NCBI GenBank assembly: GCA_023213395.1
Contig: CM041465.1
Coordinates: forward strand, 77,321,741 to 77,385,740
From: Cycas panzhihuaensis
Taxonomy: Eukaryota; Cycadophyta
Direction of reading: 5' to 3'
DNA length: 64,000 nucleotides
Shown: positions 13,087 through 26,556 of the stretch, piece after piece
How the letters are laid out: the number at the start of each line of letters is the position of its first letter
Numbering within the stretch: the stretch's first letter is position 1
Notes under the pieces: generated by a model
Seen by the model: only the letters and a program-made list of their open reading frames with translations
Database searches by the model: none
Told to the model about the DNA's origin: nothing
Made by a program: the position numbers and the translations under genes

Positions 13087-15440
13087 TTGTGGTTGGCTAA
13101 GGGGGATAGAAATATAATTTTTTTTCATATGACAACAGTTAAACATAGAGCCTGTAATCATATCAAAGCTTTAATAAATGAGAAGGGGGAGGAAATTCTA
13201 GATCCAGAAAGTATTAAAGATAATGCAATGGATTACTTCTTAGAATTATATAAGGAGTCAGGATGTACAGATGAGGTAATTAGAAGGGAGGCTCTCGAGG
13301 CTATACCAATAAAGATAAATAAAGTTATGAACAGAGCTCTAGAGGCCCCCTTCTCTCAAAAAGAGGTGAGGAAAGCTGTTTTTGGGATGAAGAGGGAGAA
13401 AGCTCCTGGACTCGATGGCTATCTTCTGGGTTTCTATCAGGAATATTAGGAGATAATAAAGGATGACCTTCTAGAAGCTATAAAGGAATTTCATGTGAAT
13501 GGTAAAATCCATGGCAAATGGCAAGCAACATTCCTAGTTCTAATCCCGAAGAAAGGTGACGCTAAGAGGATGGAAGATTTCAGGCCCATCAGCTTATGCA
13601 ATATAAAATACAAAATTCTATCCAAGGTCTTGGCGAACAGGCTCAAAGAATATCTCCCCTCGATTATAGATCTGAACCAAAATGGGTTCGTTAAGGGAAG
13701 ACAAATTCTGGATGGTATCATCGTGGTTCACGAAATGATCCATTCAATCTCCCAGAGGAAGGATCCCAGGATGGTTGTTAAGATAGATCTCTCAAAAGCC
13801 TATGATAGGGCATCATGGGGTTGTTTGTTGGATTGTATCAGCGCATTTGGGTTTGGGAATTGCTGGAGAGCCTGGATTGAGAGTTGCATATTGAGACCTA
13901 GATTCTCTGTGATTATAAATAGATCCTCCTCTGCCTTTTTTTTAGGCTATAGAGGCATAAGACAAGGGGATCTGTTGGCTCCCTACTTATTTATTATAAT
14001 GGTAGAGATCTTGGGTAGGTCTATGGAGGAAGCTAGGGTTTCTAAGAAGATTATAGATCTTAGGCCCACTTCGAGTGTGGATAATATTATGCATTTCCAT
14101 TTTGTGGATGACAATATCCTACTTGGGAAGGCCATGATAAAAGAAGCCAGGGCAATAAAGGCTTAGCTGGAAAGATTTGAAATAACGATGAACCAGAAAG
14201 TAAACCTAGGGAAAAACAACATCTTTTTCTTAAACACCACAGAAAGAACGAAGAGAGCTATCTGTAGGATTCTGGAGATGTTGCCTTAGGAGCTTCCCAC
14301 TCTTTATCTTGGAATGTCCCTCTTTTTAGGCAGAATGGAGAAGGACCTTTGGAACTTGATCATTAGTAGGGTCTAAAGGAAGCTAGCTGGATGGAAAGAG
14401 GCTCTATTGAGCTAGGCTGGGAAATTACAACTTCTAGTTTCTTTACTTTAGAGTATTTTGACATATATGATGTCTTTGTTTAGGTGTCCTGGGAGGGTTA
14501 AGTGTGCTCTTGAATCTATCCAAAAGAGGTTTCTATGGTCTGAGATATAGGACAAGGAGAGAGTCCATCTAGTGTCTTGGGAGAAAGTGTGCCTCTCTAA
14601 ATGGGCAGGAGGCTTGAATGTTAAGGATGTAACAAGTTTTAACAGTGCTCTGATCTCTAAACTTGGTTGGAGCCTTATCTTCATGGAGGAGAAGGCCTGG
14701 TGCAATATTATTGCTCACAAATACCTTAGGAGTAAGCAAGTCCTAAAGGATAATACACCTGGGTCCTAAGGATCAACCATATGGAGGAGCTTAGTATCTG
14801 TGAGAAAAATGTTAATGACTGGGGCCCAATGGAGCTTGGGGGATGGTAAAGTGATAGACTTCTGGGAGGATACCTGGCATGGTAATAAGTAACTAAATAG
14901 ATGGCCTGTTTTTTCTCCCTTGCAACCTACGTGCCAGAGCAGGTATGGAAAAAAGGTTAAGGATTATTGGGAATTGAGTGGGGGAGAGAAGAAATGGAAA
15001 AAATTTGAAGAAGTCTCTCGGGATATGGGGGATGAGTAGTAAGTTGCAAAGCTGAGGAAAGAGTTAGATAGCATATACATTCCTAGATTTCCAAGAGAAG
15101 ATAATTTGGTTTGGCCAGAGTCCCCCTAAGGGAGATATACAGTCAGATTCGAGTACCTCTCCCTACTGGCAGAAAAAGGTATCACAAAACATAAGCTATT
15201 GGGGAATGTGTGGAAGCTAGGCTTTATCCCTAAGATTGCTATTTTTTGGTGGCTCTGTCTTAAGAATAAGATTCTTACCTTGAATAATCTCAGGAAGAGG
15301 GGATTCCAGCTGGCAAGTAGGTGTGTTCTCTGCTTCAAGAATGAAGAGTCTTTGGATCATATATTTTTGCACTATTCCTATGCAAGAGAGGTGTGGGCTA
15401 AGCTTTGGGGATTATTTGAAGTCTCCTAGGCTATTCCTGA
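13087..15440 (+). pseudogene. LINE 1 ORF2, reverse transcriptase and zf-RVT part
   Basis: A single frame in phase with 12091 carries GDRNxxFFH, KAPGLDG, then the RT fingers and palm (MEDFRPISLCNIKYKI, DLSKAYDRASW, RQGDLLAPYLF). The catalytic box FVDD is at 14101-14112, followed by YLGMSL and the thumb. The zinc-binding RVT motif near 15322-15375 reads C-VL-C-F...LDH. Stops (for example 13447-13449 and 14164-14166) are mostly TAG. The catalytic aspartates are preserved. Confidence 0.88.
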
Positions 15441-15759
15441 GACAGTCAAGGACCTGGCTGTGGCCTGGGTTTGCCATTTCAAATGCAAGACACTCCAGTC
15501 CTTATGGCTAACAACCCTCCCCACTCTTATGTGGAACTTATGGAAAGAAAGGAACATGTGCATCTTTCAGGATAAGAGAATGTCTAAGTCTAGCTTGTTT
15601 AGGATCATTGTGGCGTCCCTAAAAGAAACCTCCAGGGCAAAAGAAGAATATTCTATTACCCATAATGATAGGAGGATTCTAGCTAGGAGGGGCTTTGGAG
15701 ATATCATGCCCAAGCTAAAAGAGGTTGGACATGGGGGTTGGGACCCGCCACCATAGGAC

Positions 15760-16140
15760 TGGTTAAAGATAAACTTCGACAGTGCGTCAAACGAAAACCC
15801 CAGAGAGGTCAAGGGAGGTTGTGTCTGTAGGGATGGGAGAGTAAAGGCTCTATGTTCCTTTGTTGAGTATTATGGTATATAGATCAATCATAAGACAGAG
15901 CTGAGAGCTATGCATAAAGCGGTAGACTTGGTTACCAAAGTTGGAGGTCCGAAAGTAATAATGGAAGGGGACTCCCTGAACGTGATTAAGTTCATAAAGA
16001 GAGGAACAGAGACAGATTATATGCACCATGCCATGATTGAGGACATGAAGGAGATGCTCTGTAGGATCGAAGAAGTCTAGGTTATTCACACATATAGAGA
16101 AGGGAATAGGATGGCTGGAAACTTAGTTAATTAGAGGGTC
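15760..16140 (+). pseudogene. LINE 1 ORF2, C-terminal RNase H domain
   Basis: In the same frame as the RT, INFDSAS carries the first catalytic Asp, KTELRA the Glu, and MEGDSLNVI the second Asp. HTYREGNRMAG follows as the last helix. This is the RNase H fold acquired by plant L1 LINEs. The glycine-rich loop seen in LINE 2 (AKGNPG) is degraded here (SNENPRE). Stops interrupt before the domain and at the end. Confidence 0.8.
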
Positions 16141-16368
16141 CAGCATAAAAGGAATGAGATTTGGAACAATGACTTACCTGAAGAGATAATGGGTCTGGTT
16201 TGTAAGGACTTGGGGTGTTCTTAGAGTCAGTCTCCTATAAATGTCTGGTTTGTGCAAAAGCTAGGTTGTGGGCTTGTCGCAACCGATTTGAGTAGCTATT
16301 TTGGCATATTTTGTATAGGGGTTGGGGTCCCCTTCTAATCCCCATATTTATTTACATCGTATCAAAAA

Positions 16369-17600
16369 TTATACTACATAAGGAGTGAATAAAGTAAATT
16401 TGATCTGTGCATTAGATATAAGTACATTTTTTGAGTTGCATAATATATATAATATATACCATATAACCTTTGTAAATAATTTATATTTGTATTTATTCAT
16501 GTCACATAGTCGCCATTCTATAGCCACCCTAATTTATTAGGTTGTATGACATATTAACTACATAAAGAATATAAATACTACATAGATGTAATAATATATA
16601 AAATAAATAAAATAAATTATATATAGTATTTGATCCACATAAATATGCCATTTATAATTACGTCTTCACACCAATACATAAATACATAAATCACATATAT
16701 ATTGGTGTGAAGAAAATAATACAAACATGAAGTAGAGTTAAGTATTTTGAGTAGTTTAATTGAGTGTGGATAAAGTGGTGATATATCAGAATTAAGGCAA
16801 TATATTCAAGTCAAATAAACCAAGCATAATATATATTAGTTTTATATCGAATTACAAAAATAATCTATATATATCTTATCTACTTAAATCATCACATGTT
16901 AAACCAAGGTGTATTAATTCATTATTATTTCCACTACATTAATTCTCGCTCATAATGACATTAGGCAATCGCCTATGATTGTCAATTTGTCACCTAAATA
17001 AATAAATCAATAGAGGTGTCACCGTAATCAAACAACCTACATACTATATATACCATATAGACATCATTACCTTATACATACACAATAAAAATGTAGGAAT
17101 AATAGTTGTCCTAACCTACTCCAAAAGTTATTGATCATTAAAATGCCACACATCACAATTAGGGGATAACACAACAATTATAAGATATCATAAAAGGAAT
17201 GACTGCCTAGTAATACACCTCAAATTTGCCACCACTATCGTTGCCTATATAATCTTGTAGCATATATTACTAACAACACTACATAATTATTAACGTGTAT
17301 ATTTACTAACCATCAACATCATATAGAGGTGTTATAGCATTACAAAGGGTGCCACTTTATTTTTTAAGAGTATACCACATAGTATAATCTGCCATCTCCT
17401 TTCACGTCATTTTTCACCCCATCTCCCTAGTATTCCATTCGTCTCTTTTATCTCTTGTATACTTTTCTTAAACGAGCTTCAAAGTAGTAGGCATAAGTTT
17501 TTAAGAAGATGAATCTATACACAAGAGATATTATATTTATTTTAATGCCTCAAATTATTCTTATATATGTGTGTATATATTCAAAATCAATGTAAGAGAA
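16369..17600. other. AT-rich spacer without recognisable genes
   Basis: I see no coding domain here. It contains a 14-bp perfect inverted repeat, 'tcttcacaccaata' at 16663-16676 and its complement at 16700-16713, with a 23-nt loop. This could be a short hairpin or the tip of a small inverted-repeat element. Confidence 0.6.
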
Positions 17601-18150
17601 TGGGATTATTATTTTAAGGAATAAGATTTGTGTTAGTAGCATTTGATCATATAACACAAAATAAATATGCAATGGAGCTTAAGTATAATGGGGCATTTAA
17701 CATGGGATGATATGATGCAAGTTTTTCTCATGTCATTGTTTTCTAGTTCATATATAGTAATCATATTTATGTTATGGCTAGGAATGATAGGAAGGTGTTG
17801 GTTACACACTTATGGATTGTAGATAGTTTAGCCATTGGAATGTTTGTCGATACTGGTAAGATATTATATAGACTTGTAAGAAATATGATGGGCATCTTAG
17901 GTAGTGTATTTTTATGCATTTGTTTAACTGGATACTAAGGTCAAGATCATCATGACATTATGAGAATGGTTGAAATAATAGGGGCATGATTTATAAATTC
18001 ATTAATTACAAGTGAAGTAACACATCTCATTTGTTACAAGTATGAAGGGAATGAGTATAGGGTTTTTAAACAAATGAAAATAAAGTTAGTCAACTATTTC
18101 TAAAGAAAATTATTTAAAATGTAAATGGGAAGTGGAACGTTTAGAAGTAA
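17600..18150 (+). pseudogene. Tandem BRCT-domain protein pseudogene fragment
   Basis: One frame of about 165 codons starting near 17612 runs without a frameshift and aligns from memory with the paired N-terminal BRCT domains of a plant nuclear BRCT protein. Blocks seen are GIRFVLVAFD, NMG-stop-YDASFSHVIV, VMARNDRKVLVTHLWIVDS, CLTGY-stop-GQD, then EVTHLICYKYEGNEY and IKLVNYF. BRCT modules bind phosphoproteins in DNA-damage signalling. Stops are at 17615, 17708, 17744, 17936, 17987 and 18101, all single-base changes; the one after GTGY-like CLTGY fits CAA to TAA. No intron is visible. It may be a retrocopy or a stranded exon. Similarity downstream of 18150 fades. Confidence 0.68.
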
Positions 18151-20150
18151 AGGTTAGTTCATCTCTATTGACAACACATAATCAATTCTTATATAATTAT
18201 TCTACTAATTTATATGTATCTCTTTCGATAATAAAATTTAAATGTCTTTCACATTCTACGCTAGACAAATTGGTTTTCACAAAAAGAAGAATTGTGAAAG
18301 ATAAAATTTTCACCCAAAGAACATATAAAAGTAAGGATTTATAAACAATTAGAAAGGCATGAGAAGTTATTAGACAAAAAGTGGAGATGAGCATAAAGAA
18401 TTTTTTTAACATTAGTAAATTTTAATGAGGTCTATTTGTTAGTATTAGACAAAAATTAAAAGAACAAGTAAGAAGATTATATGAGTTACATTAAAGGAAT
18501 TCATTTAAAAATTATAAAGGACATATGGATAAATATGTCAACAATGCAGATGTTGATGGCACATTTATATTGAAAGCTAATGAAATATAAGATCATGTAA
18601 TATAGGAAGAAAAAGGGCCTACAAATCAAACACATGATTTGAACATACAAGAAAAAGAAAATAATATATAATAGGAAAATAAGGATAAATTATTATTAGT
18701 TGATAAGGGTTAAATATTAATATTATTTTCAAAAGAAAATATAATAATTTATTAAAAAAAATCAAGTTTATATCAGAATGGTCACTAATTTTAGTAATGA
18801 TATCTTTATTCTTTGATCAATTGAAGAGGAACTAATCAATATTAATAAAATTTATTGATCAGTCTAAATAAAAGATACTAATATCAATAATAATAAGTTC
18901 AATTCTTAATCGATCAAATAATATGAATCAAATAATTATATCATATGTATCTGAAGATTTTTCAGTATTAACAATAATCATTTTTCTTTTTAATAAATCT
19001 GAAAAGTTTTCAAGTATTGGTGTAAAATCATATATTCTAAGATAATATTATGTCTATCAATAGATGGAAGTCAAAGTCAAATGGAAGATACCATGGTAAT
19101 AATCTTCAATTTATAGGCAAAGACATATAGAAATTTAATATTTTTGTAGTCAACATTGTTGGGTGTAATACTCAATTCCATTAGCCTTATGTAAACTCTC
19201 TCTATCTTTTATATTCTATATTAAAGTTGTGGGCCACCTTGATATGTGTGCCACCTCTAAGTAGTCCAATGGTTTGTTGTTCACCATTAGGGTTTGATAT
19301 GCTTGTTATATTACTAATCTTAACAAACATCTACTAAAGTATTCTAATTGGTCTACAGTCACATCAATTTATTCAAGTTTGTCTTTGTATTCATATTTGT
19401 TATTATTTAAAGTTTTAACTATTATGAATCGATGACATATATCAGATGATTATGATTTTTTTTTATCAACAAGAGGTGACATCAAACTAATCTTAATCTT
19501 AATCAAATTTCAAGGATGAAATATGTCAAGGAGGGGGTCTTATTACAAATCACTTTAAATAAAGTAATCAACTAATCATTTGACTATTTCGTTGTCTTGT
19601 TATGAACCACCTTGAATGAAGTAATCAACCAATCATTCAATTATGTTTCATGGGTGAAATGTAAGAGATGAAAGTTGACTATGTTCAAAAATGTTTCTAA
19701 AGATGCTACTGTAATCCTATTAGGAGGAAGTACATTTAGTAATCGTGCTAATGAATTCCATCTATCCTTCACACCATGAAGGTTATTAATGTTTGGTATT
19801 TTTGATTAATTAATTGTAGTGTATACAATCATATGTACCTTCATGTGAGTCAGATAATTATTTATATTTTTAAATTTTCTATTATTTTTTTAGTATCCAA
19901 CTATCTCTTTGTATTTATTCTTAACTTAAAAAATATTCTTTAAGTAAGGAATAGATTTAGGAATAACAAAGATCAAGTTTATTGAAACTCTCTAAGTATT
20001 ACATCCATAACAATTAGAACCTGAGAAGTAATAAGCACAATTATACCTATCAAGGTAAATGCAATCAAGATGTTGAGGATTTTTCAAAGTTATATATATT
20101 TAAGTGGACAATATAATTAATTTCTTCAACAATGCTTATAGTAAACCTTA
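18150..20150. other. AT-rich region, nothing recognised
   Basis: Short open frames (for example 18132-18344) have low-complexity, Lys/Ile-rich translations and I do not accept them as genes. The stretch up to about 18720 could hold more debris of the BRCT gene. A weak, imperfect direct repeat of roughly 65 bp is present near 19540-19660 (units sharing 'aagtaatcaac' and 'aatcatt'). Confidence 0.5.
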
Positions 20151-21100
20151 TTAATATAGTTGTTAAGGTCTCTAATAATGGATATGACTCCTAGTGCTCC
20201 CTATTTAGGAAATTTTTTCTTTTCCTTATGGGTGATTATGCATCTATATCTTTTCATGAAGAGTTTGATAGGGAAGTAGAACCAGATAGCTATAATCATT
20301 ATTATGTTGTCCATTCTTTTTATTTTTATCATGTTTGGATAAATCTATTCTTGAGTAGGCTAGATGGATCTACATTAGAAGAATATGGCCTAGATTGCTA
20401 TTAAACTTGTACCTTGATTGAAGTGTATTAAGCCTAGACTTCTCTCCATTGTTATATTTTTTGGCTCTAATTATAGTAGTAAGAACTATTATAGAAGCTA
20501 GGAACTAGTTTTAAACTCATGGAATCTTTACTAAGAATGATGATAAAGTCAAAAGGAGTCCTCAATAAAGAATATGTAAGAAATCTCAATAATTAAATTT
20601 TGAGCTCTTTGTTATATAGTTTTCCATCACATGTTACCCCTAATAGTATAGTAGTGGTCTCTACTAATCTTTTAGAGGAAGGAATATTATGTACAATAAA
20701 GTAACTTTTTTAGGCTAAGGGATATATTAAGAGAGATTGATGGGGAGGCCAAAGTCTTGAATATCTTGCTTGATATTATAATGGCCATTAAGTTAGATAA
20801 AATGTTTGAAAGAAAATATTATTCAATTATTTGATTCCATATAAGGAATATAGGTCTATGTATAGTGATTTGTTCTTACTAAAGCATGTGGAAGATCTCT
20901 TGAAAGAAATAAACTATGGGAAGGTAATTAATTCAATTATCCAAGAGGCTCTACTTACAAATATAATTGATATGGTGGAACATTTTAGAATGGATCCTAA
21001 TGTTATACAAAATTATTTCATGTAAAGGTACTATAATTCTTTAATAAGTGATCAATGTTTTCATGTTAATTTAAAGAAAGAAAGGAATTGTAATGGTAAT
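20150..21100 (+). pseudogene. Possible decayed host coding fragment, unrecognised
   Basis: The translation here has a mixed, protein-like composition, unlike the AT-rich flanks. A 64-codon open stretch at 20831-21025 includes HVEDLLKEINYGKVI and continues past a stop with RYYNSLISDQCF. Upstream, frames contain IDGEAKVLNILLDII. I cannot name a family, and at least one frameshift would be needed to join the parts. Chance is not excluded. Confidence 0.3.
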
Positions 21101-22247
21101 TAAATGATAATAATGAGCTATTTTCATGCCACTTATTTGCCAAAAAGCCTAAATAAATATTTTAGTATCATAGGCAATGATTAACCAACTCATGTATAAT
21201 TATATATAGCTTGTAATATTTATTAGTTTAAGGTGTGGCATCATAAGGATTTTATAGTTTGAAAATATGGTGTATAAATAGAAGTGATCATAGGTTGTAG
21301 AGTGGTATAATTTACTAGATTATTCTTTAGCTTGAGAAAATAATATTAATGAGATGTGTTAGCTATTGATTATTTCTTATTCAAATTTATAGTCATATTT
21401 TAACTATGTATGTTTAATTAGTTATTTTTATTGAAGTGGAGTAGTAAATGTTTTATAAAGATGTTGGTTTAGATCATAAAATAGAAAACGAGATTATCTC
21501 TAGCATAAGACCATGGAGGAGAATTATTGAGCACGCAAATTCACTCTTAAAGTGATCTCTTAGGATTTATCTTCACCCTAACTAGGGGAAGATCTAGTAA
21601 GGGCATGAACATGTGTTTTATTATTGTTTCAATATCTTTAGACTATTTCAAAGGGGTTAAATTTTAGTTAAGATAGTATGGTGGATTCTTTCTATGTTAT
21701 GGTTTGATTAAAATAATCATTTTTATATGAGTAATGTCTATAGTATTATTGGTTATTTCATGTTTGGATAGGTTTTACATTATATGAAACACACATCCTA
21801 ATAAAGATGAGGGTTATTAATCATATTTATAGTTAAGTGTGGTATGAGACATATGAGTCATGCTTATGTACTACATGGTATAGAACACACATGGACTCAT
21901 AAAGAGATAGTCTTAAGAGATTGAATCAATAGCGGGCATCGATGGTATGTCATTCTATATTAAGTAGATGATTTAATGAATTATAACATAAAATTATCGC
22001 CTAGGATGTGGGCATGAAGTGAATTTTAATAATCATCAATTATATAAATGAATGAAAATTTGAAAAGAGTGACAAATTGTGAAGTTTATGATAACATGGA
22101 AGGTGGTTGTATTCAATTATTAATTCATTCATTTATTCGATCATTAAAATTTAGATTAATTTATAAATATTAGTTTATTAATCTATTTATTATTTTGATC
22201 ATTAATTTATTTATAAATTTATTAATTTAATCATGTATCAATTTATT
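21100..22247. other. AT-rich spacer, nothing recognised
   Basis: No domain, RNA gene or strong repeat was seen. The last 100 bases are a degenerate 'atttatt' rich tract ending in the TATTT target site of the following LTR element. Confidence 0.55.
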
Positions 22248-22252
22248 TATTT

Positions 22253-22638
22253 TGTTAAGTTTTAACATAGAAAGTTTCTGATTTCAAATATAATCACAAG
22301 ATCGATAATTAAAGCATAACTTACATTCAATTAATAGAAGTATAACACTAATGCATCATAGATTCAACATGAGTCTTTATGATGAATTGATGCCATATAC
22401 TACCTCAACCATCTTTATATACAAAATAGGTGGGAGGACATACAAGATAAGTAATGTATGTGGGATAAATATCTTTATCCTGACCAATGACATTACACCA
22501 CCTAACTTGACCAATAAGTTTTTATCTTCTCACATAATATTATAATAATTCTTAGACTCTAAGACTTAGGAATATGATTATTAATCTTAGGACACACTTT
22601 ACTTAATTATACACAATATTAAACATTATACTCTAACA
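22253..22638 (-). repeat. 3' LTR of element F
   Basis: 386 bp, paired with 26557-26942. By eye the two copies differ at roughly a tenth of positions, indicating an old insertion. A shared open frame inside both copies (22351-22545 and 26625-26849) is explained by LTR duplication. Confidence 0.93.
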
Positions 22639-22922
22639 CCTTCTATTAATATTTAATGTCAAGACTACAAAAAGTGATTGAATATTAAAGACTAATATGA
22701 CGTTTGACAATGAACTTAAGATATTAAACATGACCTCCGATGGACTCTAATTTGATCAACATGTACTTTAATTTCTTTGAATTTACAATATATTAATCTT
22801 GGAAAGGTCTTGAACACAATGTCTTTGACTTGATTTTGGTCTTCAATCTTACAATGTCGCCTTTGGAGTAGTCTTTTAGAGTGATGATTCCTGAATTTTG
22901 TCTTCTTTATCTTCATGTGTAA

Positions 22923-23963
22923 TTAGGAACCTTTTATTACACCAAATGTGTAGTAGATCAAGTTTGAGATGACTTGTACTTGATGAGGACTTGTCAAGTG
23001 TTTCTGTATGTACTTATCAAAGGTGTCTTCAAGGTGTACATCAAATATGTCTTTCATCAGAATTATGGTTACTATCTGTTTGTTTTTATTTTTTTCAACA
23101 TATGAGTGATCAAATAAATAAATGTCAGAAATTAGAGATAAGTTGACAATATCATCAATATCTAAATATGATGACAAGTCATCAAGTGATGAGACAACAT
23201 CACTTGAAGTGTGGAAATTGTATAGGCCATCGTTATGAGCATTATCATTATCATCATTAATGTTTTGTAAGTCAACATCATTTAAGACATAAGTATGAAT
23301 ATCTTCATTCTGCATATGTTTATCTTCAATAAGATCTTCATCAATTTGTAAAAAATTTAGAGTGCAACTAATATCTGAATTAGAAATGACCTCAACAAGA
23401 TTGTTAAATGAACAAATAGACTCTACCTCACCATCTTTGATAAGATCATTCTTAGAAATGACCTCAACAAGATCATCAAATGAACAAATAGAGTATACCT
23501 CATCATTTTTGATAAGATCATCCTCCCATGAAGCAATGAATTCATCAAAATGAGTTTCAATTGCTTCATCATAGTTACTTGTATTAGGTTTAACATGGTC
23601 ATCTACTTCAACCTTGTCACTTGAAGTAGCAGAATTTTGTTGTGTACCTGTAGCCAATTCAACATGTTCATCTGCTTCAATCTTGTCACTTAAAGTAGCA
23701 GAACTTCCTTCATCATCTTGTTTACCTGTGTTATCAATGGAATTGTTTTCTCTTTTAAGAGCCTCTTCCACCTTTTGAAGGCTCTTTTCATACACCTCCT
23801 TCAACAAATTCTAAGCTTTGTTAGCAGAATTAGTACTTTCAAGTACATTGATGAGGAATTGATAGGGAGAAGGAAGATTATCCTTATCGAAGGCTGCAAG
23901 TATTACATCAATGGATATTCTATTTTTCTTTTTGAAAGTTTTCTCTCTTTTTTTATGAGTCAT
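22923..23963 (-). pseudogene. Acidic repeat-containing frame carried by element F
   Basis: A frame of 346 codons runs from ATG at 23961-23963 to the stop at 22923, with a single internal TAG at 23811-23813 (between NKA and NLLKEV, where Trp is plausible). The N-terminus is basic (MTHKKREKTFKKK). The rest is strongly acidic, with two internal duplications: SDKIEADEHVE with SDKVEVDDHVK, and two roughly 25-residue units sharing the SICSF.(D/N)LVEVIS pattern. No known domain was recognised; it is not a gag or pol protein. It occupies the 3' part of the element. The good frame in an old element could mean late constraint or simple luck. Confidence 0.55.
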
Positions 23964-26545
23964 TTCAATACTCATAATTATCTTTTAAATTTTTTTTAAC
24001 ATGAATATACACTCCATCTTAATTTTTTAGATTAAAAAATTAGTGTTGACATATTTGGGCAGGATTATGTTACTATTTGTTATCTAGAATTCATTAGTTT
24101 ATGGTATAAAGATAATAACAACACACAATTCCATGATGTATGAAGAAGTCAATCACAACTATAATTCTCAAGATTCATGCATAAAGAATGGAAAGACCAT
24201 GAATCTGTTCAACATTCATTCAAACATATATTTACGTGATCAGAGAATAATTAAGGGATCCAAGAAACATATTGTTGAATAGAGTCTAAATTCAAAGTAG
24301 AACTCTAGGAACTCCTTACACAAGTGTCTTCCATAGCCTGGAAGAAAAATGAAATATGGGCATCACTGTCTCAAGGAATAAAGATATCATGGATAAGAAC
24401 TCCTCCAACAACAACACATGCCTCAACTCCTATTTAAGTAGACTGTCCCACTTGTGTATCAATAGCATGTAGTACCATAAATTTTCTCTATTCAGTAAGA
24501 GCACTAATTACAAGAGCATTCTTATTTGCAAGAGGTGCAATCTATAATATGTTCAAGTGCATTCTCAGTTCCATGCACAAACAATATTTTAGCAATCTAT
24601 AATGCATCAATAGAGGTAAATTTGATCTCAGTATTAATAGTTTGGGAGTAATCAATAACTGGATTTCAAGCACTTGGAGATGCAACTAGTTCTTCCACCT
24701 ATGTATCAAAAAAATAGCCAGTTTGTATACCTCATGAAATATTGCTTCAAAAGTTTTGAATGTTTGAAACTTTTAGACACCTCCTTAGTTCACAGTGATT
24801 ATTAGGTTGTCTGGATTTGATCGAATCCTCTTTAAATTCCTTTGAATGACTTGATCTAACTAAAAACATGCATGATGATGAGCATTTTGTTTGCACACTA
24901 ATTTGTATTTCCAAATCTTAGATGAAAAGTCTTCTTCTAATTCTTGATTAGAGTTGATTAAGTTATGATCTCAAGATACTCCATCAGTTAACAACAACCT
25001 ACTCATTCACTGGTTCTCTACCACTGTTCGTAGATCCATCTTCCATCCCTAAAAAAACTATATGGTCAAGACTGCAATAACCTCTCCAATACTTTAAAGG
25101 TTAATCTTGGCCCTCATTGTCCGTTTGAATATTCCTCAATAGCTCTTAGATCACCAAATTCTTAAATGATGGTTACTTCTTAAATAACTAAATTTACATC
25201 TAACCTGTTGATGTGTTGCAAAGCCTATTGAAACAAATTTTGTATTCAGGAAGAGATTGCCTTGATTTAAAGTACTAGTACAGTGACCAAAAGAACATGT
25301 ATAAGTAACCTTTGATACCATTCATCCTTGTTTTGAAACTCTTGTAAGACCAATGAGAATACCCTAAGCTTAATTGATTTAGTAGTCCTTCAAGTTTCGA
25401 GATGGACTGTAGGAAAATTAAAAAAGGAATATCACCAGTAAAGGAATCTGTCAACATTCTTTCACAAAGCCCTAGCAAAATCTACCATGTACATGTCGAT
25501 TCAATGTTTGTATTAGATTTGGCTTCAACATTATATAAGATCAGAGTACTGCAATTGTGATTAATAGGAATGTTTGATATGCCAACTTATCATTTCCCTG
25601 CACATCTCCTCAATAATACAGTCAATTGGTTAAATCACAATATCAAAGTCCTTTGCCACGTCTTGCACTTATTCTCAATCCTCCCTTGGGTGCAGGTACC
25701 ATAATCTTCTGTTAGAGGTGGCTTAGATGGTTATCTCATTTGCAGCCATATGCCTCTCTTCACAGTTGTAAACCTTATGGTCAAACTTTTCTCCTGTGGC
25801 ACACAATAAGCATAGATGGCTACTCATTATGGACAACTGTGGACAATCTCAATGCAGTAGTAAAAAAGGTAGCTAACTTCAATAATTTTCTTTCACTCTC
25901 CTTCATTTTCATAGATGCATGTATCACAATCTATAAGTGGCTCCATTTGTATCACCCACACAGAGACTAATGGATGGATGGATTCTCCTTACATACTCAA
26001 GTGGTCACATTTCTATCATACTTGAGAGCTTCTTCTTCTCTTTCACATAGGGATTGACAGGGCTAGATTTGATTAGCGAGTTCTCTTTCCATCAATGGTT
26101 GGTAGTTGCCAACAAGATCTTTACACGTTACCTCAGTTGGGTGTTATCTCTTCCACACAACTAGGCCATGATATTCATTTTACGCAAGGTTCTTTGGTCC
26201 AAATAGATATAAATCAAATCCTTTTAATGGTATATGATGCAAACACGTTTACTTGATGGTGAAGATCAGGGTAAATGAAATTTCTGCAATGGAAAGACAA
26301 CAACAAAACTTCATGCAATGGTACTCACAAACAGAAATGGGCAGAGTACTATAAATCACTTCACGATATGATGCACAACTAGGGAAATACAAAATAGATG
26401 TAGGGTTACCTCAAATGAATTTGAAATGGTTTGAGACAACCTCAATCAGATTTCTTCTCCCACTACTTATGAATCCATGAATAGCTCTTCAACTAAAAAA
26501 TTTACAATAGACGAGCGCTAGCAGATAAACTCTCCCTCTAACCTA
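23964..26545 (-). other. Interior of element F without recognisable coding
   Basis: The sequence is of even, moderately AT composition and resembles transcribed noncoding or host-derived DNA. Neither strand gives an RT, integrase, protease or RNase H motif. Short frames (25275-25478 minus, 25740-25970 plus) lack recognisable features. Confidence 0.5.
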
Positions 26546-26556
26546 CTCTGATACCA

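Larger units (their letters stand above)
10066..16368 (+). mobile_element. LINE 1, near full-length L1-type element with RNase H
   Basis: The element shows a GC-richer 5' region (about 10.07-10.77 kb), ORF1 (10773-12065), ORF2 (from 12091) and a 3' tail ending 'tatcaaaaa' at about 16368, the decayed equivalent of the poly(A) end of LINE 2. ORF1 and ORF2 are separated by 25 bp. Flanks 'attacactaca' (about 10044) and 'attatactaca' (about 16368) may be a decayed target-site duplication. The precise 5' end is uncertain. Many stops and two frameshifts show it is dead. Confidence 0.85.

Noticed and set aside
20640-20710. Short text 'STNLLEEGI' recalling the helicase motif of Dicer-type proteins
   Set aside because: Isolated, too short, and neighbouring helicase motifs are absent.
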